Under the pieces are notes generated by a model. It saw only the letters and a list, made by a program, of their open reading frames with translations, searched no databases and was not told where the DNA came from. From NCBI RefSeq assembly GCF_000799075.1, contig NZ_JTLI01000022.1:1-47891 (forward strand): DNA of 47,891 nucleotides, given 5' to 3'. Shown here piece by piece: positions 43,946 to 47,891 of this stretch. The position numbers were made by a program, and so were the translations under genes. This DNA comes from Cetobacterium sp. ZOR0034 (GTDB lineage Bacteria; Fusobacteriota; Fusobacteriia; Fusobacteriales; Fusobacteriaceae). The number at the start of each line of letters is the position of its first letter. Within the stretch, counting starts at the first letter, position 1.

Positions 43946-44479
43946 ATGAATAGTTTAGAAAAGAAGATAATATTGACGATATATAAAATAGGACCGACGT
44001 TTATATCAAAGTTGGCCAATAGAATTTTAGAGAATCAAAATGATGTGAGAGATACAGTTAAAAAATTAGTTTTAGAAAAAGTTCTTCAAAGAGTGCAAAA
44101 TGTAATGGTGAAGTATAAAACGAAAGAGAATAATGTTGTAACAAAACATAGAAATCATACCTATTTTGAGCTGACAAAGCTAGGTGAGAAAGTAGCAAAA
44201 GAGATACAATTTGATGAGGAGCTAGAGGTGAGAGAAGCTTTTAAAACTTATAATAAAGCTCTTCAAAATAGTTTGGATAACTCTACAGTTTCAGTTGAAA
44301 AAAGAGTGTATTGTGTTATAGATTTTCCGTACTCTCAAGAGTCTGCTGTAAAAACAGTTTTAGAAGATAGTTTTGAAATCTTATCAAAAGAGTACGGCTC
44401 AACAATAACTCTTCGTGGTGAGATACTAGAGGTTCAAAGAGAACAGTTAGCTAAATTAGAGAATATAGTTATAATATAA
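43946..44479 (+). CDS. Winged-helix DNA-binding protein of unknown role
   Basis: A 177-residue protein. Residues 1-90 look like a MarR-type winged helix (IYKIGPTFISKLANRILENQ, then a Lys/Arg-rich wing ending YFELTKLGEKVAKE). Residues 90-177 form an alpha/beta domain that I do not recognise. It lies 13 nt downstream of Rep_3-like gene B with a weak ribosome site (GAAAGGATG), so the two are probably co-transcribed and may act together. No homologue stands beside copy A. Confidence 0.65.
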   Translation: MNSLEKKIILTIYKIGPTFISKLANRILENQNDVRDTVKKLVLEKVLQRVQNVMVKYKTKENNVVTKHRNHTYFELTKLGEKVAKEIQFDEELEVREAFKTYNKALQNSLDNSTVSVEKRVYCVIDFPYSQESAVKTVLEDSFEILSKEYGSTITLRGEILEVQREQLAKLENIVII

Positions 44480-44516
44480 TCGACTAGGTAAGTAGGAGTA
44501 TTTATAATTGAATAAA

Positions 44517-44535
44517 CTACATTTAGGAAGTGTAG
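44517..44535 (+). other. Short stem-loop
   Basis: CTACATTT / AAGTGTAG with a 3-nt AGG loop and one G-U. No T run follows, so it is not a standard terminator; it may mark the 3' end of the preceding operon or be upstream DNA of the sRNA promoter. Confidence 0.35.
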
Positions 44536-44550
44536 CATCAAAAGTATAAG

Positions 44551-44579
44551 TTGATTTTTATATAAAAAGATAGTATACT
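44551..44579 (+). promoter_or_regulatory. Promoter of the candidate antitoxin sRNA
   Basis: TTGATT at 44551-44556 and TATACT at 44574-44579, 17-bp spacer; RNA start expected near 44586. Confidence 0.7.
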
Positions 44580-44585
44580 TTAGTT

Positions 44586-44670
44586 AACGATAAATAAATA
44601 ATTGGAGATGTCAAGTTTCCGAGAAAGAGCTTTAAAGTCTAGTCAACTTTTAAAGCTCTTTTTATTTTTT
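44586..44670 (+). ncRNA. Candidate antitoxin small RNA (about 80 nt)
   Basis: A free-standing unit: promoter directly upstream and a 14-bp intrinsic terminator at 44624-44661. Its GTCAAGTTTCC (44610-44620) is complementary to GGAAACTTTGAC at 44743-44754, with one bulged T, exactly over the ribosome-site-to-start region of the small peptide gene downstream. The terminator loop TAGTCAA (44640-44646) is also complementary to TTGACTA (44750-44756), which contains the start codon, and its TAGTCA part to the loop TGACTA of a 3' hairpin of the peptide mRNA (44841-44846). A function as RNA antitoxin is inferred. Confidence 0.55.
44624..44670 (+). terminator. Terminator of the candidate sRNA
   Basis: AAAGAGCTTTAAA / TTTAAAGCTCTTT (44624-44636, 44649-44661) plus one G-U, 10-nt loop TCTAGTCAAC, then TTTATTTTTT. 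Confidence 0.9.
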
Positions 44671-44692
44671 GTAATTAATGCTAAAATATAAG

Positions 44693-44831
44693 TAAGTGCT
44701 AGATTCCAGATTAAAGAAAATTATCCCTAACAGAAAGGGGGTGGAAACTTTGACTAAGTTATTTATTATCGTGATTTTCTTTATGCTGACTAAATTAGCA
44801 TACTAGAAATTAAAATAGGATATAGCACTTA
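44693..44831 (+). promoter_or_regulatory. Long-range pairing that closes the peptide mRNA
   Basis: TAAGTGCTA at 44693-44701 and TAGCACTTA at 44823-44831 are perfectly complementary over 9 nt and bracket the small ORF. CCCT (44725-44728) can also pair with AGGG (44736-44739) in the ribosome site. Long-distance 5'-3' closure that keeps the ribosome site hidden is a hallmark of type I toxin mRNAs such as hok and aapA. Confidence 0.5.
44750..44806 (+). CDS. Candidate type I toxin: 18-residue hydrophobic peptide, Ibs-like
   Basis: A TTG-started ORF encoding MTKLFIIVIFFMLTKLAY, with the strong ribosome site AAAGGGGG 8 nt upstream. Length, a lysine at position 3, an unbroken I/V/F/L core and the terminal Ala-Tyr all resemble the 18-19 residue Ibs toxins of enterobacteria, which insert into the inner membrane. 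A GTG three codons upstream is an alternative start. The mRNA shows long-range closure, a 3' hairpin and a terminator, and a complementary sRNA lies directly upstream. Similarity to Ibs could be convergence in so short a peptide. Confidence 0.55.
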   Translation: MTKLFIIVIFFMLTKLAY

Positions 44832-44887
44832 GTAAAGAACTGACTATTCTTTACGATTAGAGAGAAGAGAAATTTTCTCTCTTTTTT
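44832..44887 (+). terminator. 3' hairpin and terminator of the peptide mRNA
   Basis: First a perfect hairpin GTAAAGAA / TTCTTTAC (44832-44839, 44847-44854) with loop CTGACTA, then AGAGAGAA / TTCTCTCT (44859-44866, 44875-44882) followed by a T run. The first loop repeats the TGACTA seen at the start codon and can pair with the sRNA terminator loop. Confidence 0.8.
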
Positions 44888-45030
44888 CTATTCTGTACTT
44901 TTTTTAGTTATTTTGAAAATAACTCTAAAATGGGGTAAGGAAAATAAACCGTCTTATGAACTACCACCGCCCTCTATTAGGAGTTTTCACATTCATATTG
45001 ACAAAGATGTTTGTAGTGAAAAAAGACTAA
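44888..45030. other. Unassigned spacer with a GC-richer patch
   Basis: No gene is supported here. The segment 44948-44985 (AAACCGTCTTATGAACTACC and on) is near 45 % GC, far above its surroundings. It could be the worn end of a mobile element, but no transposase fragment or terminal repeat could be shown. Confidence 0.3.
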
Positions 45031-45068
45031 AAAAAGCTCTAGGGATTTTGATATCCCTAGAGCTTTTT
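45031..45068. terminator. Bidirectional terminator downstream of argH
   Basis: Perfect 15-bp stem AAAAAGCTCTAGGGA / TCCCTAGAGCTTTTT (45031-45045, 45054-45068), 8-nt loop. Confidence 0.93.
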
Positions 45069-45083
45069 CTTAAAATATACTAT

Positions 45084-46499
45084 TTAAAAGATATCGTTTA
45101 ATCTATAGTTAATAAGATCTATTTTAGCCCCCGCAATAAATCTATTTAAATCTTCTAGATGAGATAGTAAACTATCTTTACTAGGTCCACCTAAGGACTT
45201 TCTTTTTTCAACACACGTTTTAATAGCTATAGTTTCATATATATCCCCGCTAAAAATATATGAAAACTCTTTATACTTCTCTAGAGAAAGAGTCTCTAGA
45301 TTTAAGTTGTTTTCAATACAGTAACTCACAATTGCCCCAGTTATTTTGTAAGCCTCTCTAAAACTCATTCCTCTCACTGTCAGATAGTCAGCAACGTCAG
45401 TCGCATTTATAAAACCGTCGTTACATGCTAAAAGTAAAACCTCATCTTTCACTTTTAGAGTTTTAACCATTCCAATAAACACCTGTAAACATCCTTTGAC
45501 AGTATCTACAGCATCAAAGAAAGCCTCTTTATCCTCTTGCATATCTTTATTGTATGCCAAAGGAATCCCTTTCATAGTAGTTAAAAGTGCCATTAAATCC
45601 CCGTAAACTCTACCAGTTTTCCCCCTAACTAGCTCAGCTGCATCTGGATTTTTCTTTTGTGGCATGATACTACTTCCAGTTGAGAAAGAGTCACTTAACT
45701 CAATATAACCATAGTCATTTGAGCTATAGATTATGATTTCCTCTGAGAATCTAGAAAGATGCATCATTGTTATAGAAAGCCCTGACATAATCTCAATCAG
45801 ATAATCTCTGTCACTAACCCCATCTAAAGAGTTTAAAGTAGGTCCTTTAAAACCTAGAATTGCAGCTGTGAACTCTCTATCTATTGGATAAGTTGTTCCT
45901 GCAAGAGCAGCACTTCCAAGAGGAGAGTAATCCATAAGTTCCGCAGCATTTTCTAGACGCTTGAAGTCTCTTTTAAACATCTCTGAGTATGCAAACATAT
46001 AGTGTCCAAAAGAGATGGGTTGAGCTTTTTGAAGGTGAGTAAACCCAGGCATATACGTCTCAAAATTTTTCTCTCCAAGCTCTGTTGTAACCTCAATCAA
46101 CTCTAAAAGAAACGATTGAATCTTTTTAACTTCATCCTTTGCAAAGAGTCTCATATCAACAGCTACTTGGTCGTTTCTGCTACGTCCAGTGTGTAGCTTT
46201 TTTCCAACATCCCCAATTCTATCAATCAAAATCTTCTCAATATTCATATGAATATCTTCATATGTTGTACAAAACTCAATCTCACCTTTCTCGATACTCT
46301 CTAAAATTTCTATAAGAGTTTTTTCTATTAGCTCTCCATCCTCTTTCGAAATGATATCCATTTTAGCTAGCCCTCTAACGTGAGCGATACTTCCCATAAT
46401 ATCATATCTATATAATCTTTTATCAAAGTGGATTGACGAGTGAAAATCTAAAATTAAATCACTTGCTGCTTCTTTGAATCTTCCTGAAAAGTACTGCAT
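45084..46499 (-). CDS. argH: Argininosuccinate lyase
   Basis: A 471-residue enzyme of the fumarase/aspartase superfamily. Substrate motif TGRSRNDQVA near residues 103-112 and the family signature GSSIMPQKKNPD near 276-287 with the catalytic serine loop. It splits argininosuccinate to arginine and fumarate. argG is not adjacent. The upstream leader carries copy 2 of the structured RNA and an intrinsic terminator, so expression is probably gated in transcription. The start follows TAGGAGG. Confidence 0.95.
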   Translation of the reverse strand: MQYFSGRFKEAASDLILDFHSSIHFDKRLYRYDIMGSIAHVRGLAKMDIISKEDGELIEKTLIEILESIEKGEIEFCTTYEDIHMNIEKILIDRIGDVGKKLHTGRSRNDQVAVDMRLFAKDEVKKIQSFLLELIEVTTELGEKNFETYMPGFTHLQKAQPISFGHYMFAYSEMFKRDFKRLENAAELMDYSPLGSAALAGTTYPIDREFTAAILGFKGPTLNSLDGVSDRDYLIEIMSGLSITMMHLSRFSEEIIIYSSNDYGYIELSDSFSTGSSIMPQKKNPDAAELVRGKTGRVYGDLMALLTTMKGIPLAYNKDMQEDKEAFFDAVDTVKGCLQVFIGMVKTLKVKDEVLLLACNDGFINATDVADYLTVRGMSFREAYKITGAIVSYCIENNLNLETLSLEKYKEFSYIFSGDIYETIAIKTCVEKRKSLGGPSKDSLLSHLEDLNRFIAGAKIDLINYRLNDIF

Positions 46500-46537
46500 T
46501 TCTCATCCTCCTAAAATTTAGTAAAAATTACTACCCC

Positions 46538-46568
46538 AAAAGAAAAGGCATACCAAATATGGTATGCC
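46538..46568 (-). terminator. Regulatory terminator in the argH leader
   Basis: GGCATACCA / TGGTATGCC, 9 bp with a 4-nt loop (46547-46555, 46560-46568); on the minus strand it is followed by TTTTCTTTT. It separates the structured RNA from argH. Confidence 0.88.
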
Positions 46569-46593
46569 CTAGAGAACTTAACTAAGTTAATAA

Positions 46594-46685
46594 GCGTATT
46601 GTTATGGCAGCGTCACAATACTTAATTCACAGGATCATGACATCAACGCCGTCGGCCTTAGGCTCCGTCTATGGAAGTGAACTAA
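46594..46685 (-). ncRNA. Conserved structured leader RNA, copy 2 (riboswitch-like)
   Basis: Read on the minus strand, this matches the element at 2915-3005 block for block: TTAGTTCAC, GAGCCTAAGGCCGACGGC, GATGT, ATCCTGTGAA and the TATTGTGACGCTGCCATAAC block. The outer stem here extends to TTAGTTCAC/GTGAATTAA with one G-U, and the second hairpin is GTATTGT/ACAATAC, differing from copy 1 by a compensatory base pair. It lies between yfcC and argH, before a terminator. Confidence 0.75.
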
Positions 46686-46710
46686 CCTCTATTTTTTATT
46701 TTTATACAAT

Positions 46711-47891
46711 CTATTGAAGATTGATTAAAACCCCGATTACCATGAAGATTGAACCTAGAAGGAACAGAACTCCTTGGAATTTAATTTGTAACTTTGCCCA
46801 AACTCCCCATTCGATCTTAGCAATTCCTAAAATCGCCATCAGAATTCCAGAAGTTGGAACGAACATATTTGTAAATCCATCTCCCAATTGGAAAGCAAGT
46901 ACAGCAACTTGTCTAGGAACTCCAACTAAGTCAGCAAGTGGTGCCATGATTGGCATAGTAAGTGCAGCTTGACCAGATCCAGATACAACGAAGAAGTTGA
47001 ATGTAGATTGGAAGAAGTACATTGCTATTGCTGATAAAGAAGCGTGTAGGTGACTAAGAATTCCAGCTACAGAGTTAAGAACTGTGTTTAAAACTGTAGG
47101 TGTTCCTGCATCTACTCCACCTAAAACTAGTACGATTCCTTTTGCCATACCAACAACTAAGGCAGCTCCGATTAGCTCCTCTGCTCCTTTTCTGAAAGAT
47201 ATAGCGATATCATTAACAGTCATGTTATTTAGGTTGAATATAACTCCAATTATTCCAGAGATAATACCCATAATTGTGAATTGAGCAGCGATTTCAGGAA
47301 GATAGTAACCATGTAATACAACTCCCCAAATAATCCAAGACATCCCTAAGAATATAGTTAAAAATACTAATTTATGACCAAACTTGAACTCTAAATCTTC
47401 AGATTCATCCGCTTTAAAGTCATCTCTAAAGAATTTGTCAGTCTCATAAGAGATTGATAATTCAGGATTGGCTTTAACTTTTTTAGCATAGTTCATAGTG
47501 TAAACAATTCCAAACGTTGTAAAGAATATCCACATAGCTATTCTAAACATAGCTCCTGAAAGTACTGGAACTCCCGCAACTCCTTGAGCTATAGCCACAC
47601 TGAATGGATTCATCCAAGATGTAGCAAAACCAATTTGAGTTGAGATGTAACACATAAAGATACCTGTAATAGAATCATATCCCATACCAACAACAATAGG
47701 TATTAAAATCATAGCAAATGGTATAGCTTCCTCTCCCATACCAAATACAGCTCCACCAAGAGAGAAAAGTAGGAATACTAAAGGAATCAATAATACTTCA
47801 GATCCTTTTGTTTTTTTAATCATATTTAAAATTCCAGCTTCAACAGCTTTAGTTTTTAAAATAATACCGAAAGCTCCACCTGTAATCAGAA
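46711..47891 (-). CDS. YfcC-family transporter, 5' end cut by the window
   Basis: At least 393 residues of a polytopic YfcC family carrier (related to C4-dicarboxylate and arginine/ornithine-type anaerobic transporters). An internal ATG at 47823 is not the start: the frame stays open upstream with LITGGAFGIILKTKAVEAGI, typical of this family, to the window edge. Conserved segments include GMGEEAIPFAMILIPIVVGM and FFVVSGSGQAALTMPIMAPL near the C-terminal half. The adjacent argH suggests arginine-related substrates, which is inference only. Confidence 0.85.
   Translation of the reverse strand, partial: LITGGAFGIILKTKAVEAGILNMIKKTKGSEVLLIPLVFLLFSLGGAVFGMGEEAIPFAMILIPIVVGMGYDSITGIFMCYISTQIGFATSWMNPFSVAIAQGVAGVPVLSGAMFRIAMWIFFTTFGIVYTMNYAKKVKANPELSISYETDKFFRDDFKADESEDLEFKFGHKLVFLTIFLGMSWIIWGVVLHGYYLPEIAAQFTIMGIISGIIGVIFNLNNMTVNDIAISFRKGAEELIGAALVVGMAKGIVLVLGGVDAGTPTVLNTVLNSVAGILSHLHASLSAIAMYFFQSTFNFFVVSGSGQAALTMPIMAPLADLVGVPRQVAVLAFQLGDGFTNMFVPTSGILMAILGIAKIEWGVWAKLQIKFQGVLFLLGSIFMVIGVLINLQ

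Noticed and set aside
44608-44691. A 27-codon ATG frame inside the candidate sRNA
   Set aside because: The GGAG before it is directly against the ATG, too close for initiation, and the frame runs through the intrinsic terminator.
44913-45101. A 62-codon open frame from a TTG codon
   Set aside because: It has no ribosome site, runs through the strong bidirectional terminator at 45031-45068 into the end of argH, and resembles no family I know.
46500-46710. T-box leader before argH
   Set aside because: No AGGGTGGNACCGCG-type T-box sequence is present; the leader instead matches the element at 2915-3005.
1-47891. tRNA genes, rRNA genes, CRISPR arrays or complete insertion sequences
   Set aside because: No cloverleaf-like GC-rich segments, regularly spaced repeats or transposase genes were found on reading the window.

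Overview
The window is AT-rich (intergenic DNA especially so) with strong AGGAGG-type ribosome sites and short operons. It most resembles a member of the Fusobacteriota: a close FplA-type patatin autotransporter, 28-30 % GC style codon use and fermentative sugar and uronate pathways fit Fusobacterium or, in my view more likely, Cetobacterium. The genus call is an inference from gene content only.

Layout. 1-9.97 kb: a secreted polysaccharide deacetylase, a cold-shock protein, the Mg2+ transporter MgtE behind an unusual leader, a YjiH-type membrane protein behind a structured RNA leader, a polar amino-acid ABC transporter, a K+-channel-like protein and an FplA-like phospholipase. 9.98-18 kb: a raffinose/melibiose-sucrose cluster (alpha-galactosidase, ABC transporter without its ATPase, LacI regulator, GH32 sucrase) with two matching LacI/CcpA-type operators. 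18-23 kb: a small Cys-rich protein behind an attenuator-like leader, a Rep_3-like protein, and a divergent cellobiose-type PTS/GH4 operon. 23-30.6 kb: a uronate cluster (two GntR regulators, kduI, kduD, uxaB, uxaA, uxaC) converging on 2-keto-3-deoxygluconate. 30.7-34.7 kb: an ABC1 kinase, a MerR regulator fused to a fumarate-reductase-like flavoprotein, and a 4Fe-4S flavodoxin. 34.8-39.2 kb: an island of HepT/MntA toxin-antitoxin, a PLD-helicase and a Nudix protein. 39.2-44.5 kb: a second PTS/GH4 operon, again divergent from a Rep_3-like gene, followed by a winged-helix protein. 44.5-45 kb: a compact candidate type I toxin-antitoxin locus. 45-47.9 kb: argH behind a second copy of the RNA leader, and a truncated YfcC transporter.

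Four things stand out. (1) A tiny 18-residue hydrophobic peptide gene with Ibs-like features at 44750-44806, with a separate upstream small RNA whose sequence is complementary to the peptide's start region. (2) Plasmid-initiator-like (Rep_3) proteins placed divergently to PTS/GH4 operons at two separate loci, with shared ACGAAAAA repeats in both control regions, suggesting initiator proteins turned into local sugar regulators. (3) The same structured RNA leader occurs twice (2915-3005 and 46594-46685), each followed by an intrinsic terminator and in front of yjiH-like and argH genes. (4) A one-polypeptide MerR-flavoreductase fusion behind a textbook 19-bp-spaced MerR promoter.

Most metabolic assignments rest on motifs and full-length family resemblance; the RNA structures and pairings were found by eye and need folding and covariance tests. 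No tRNA, rRNA, CRISPR array or intact insertion sequence was seen.
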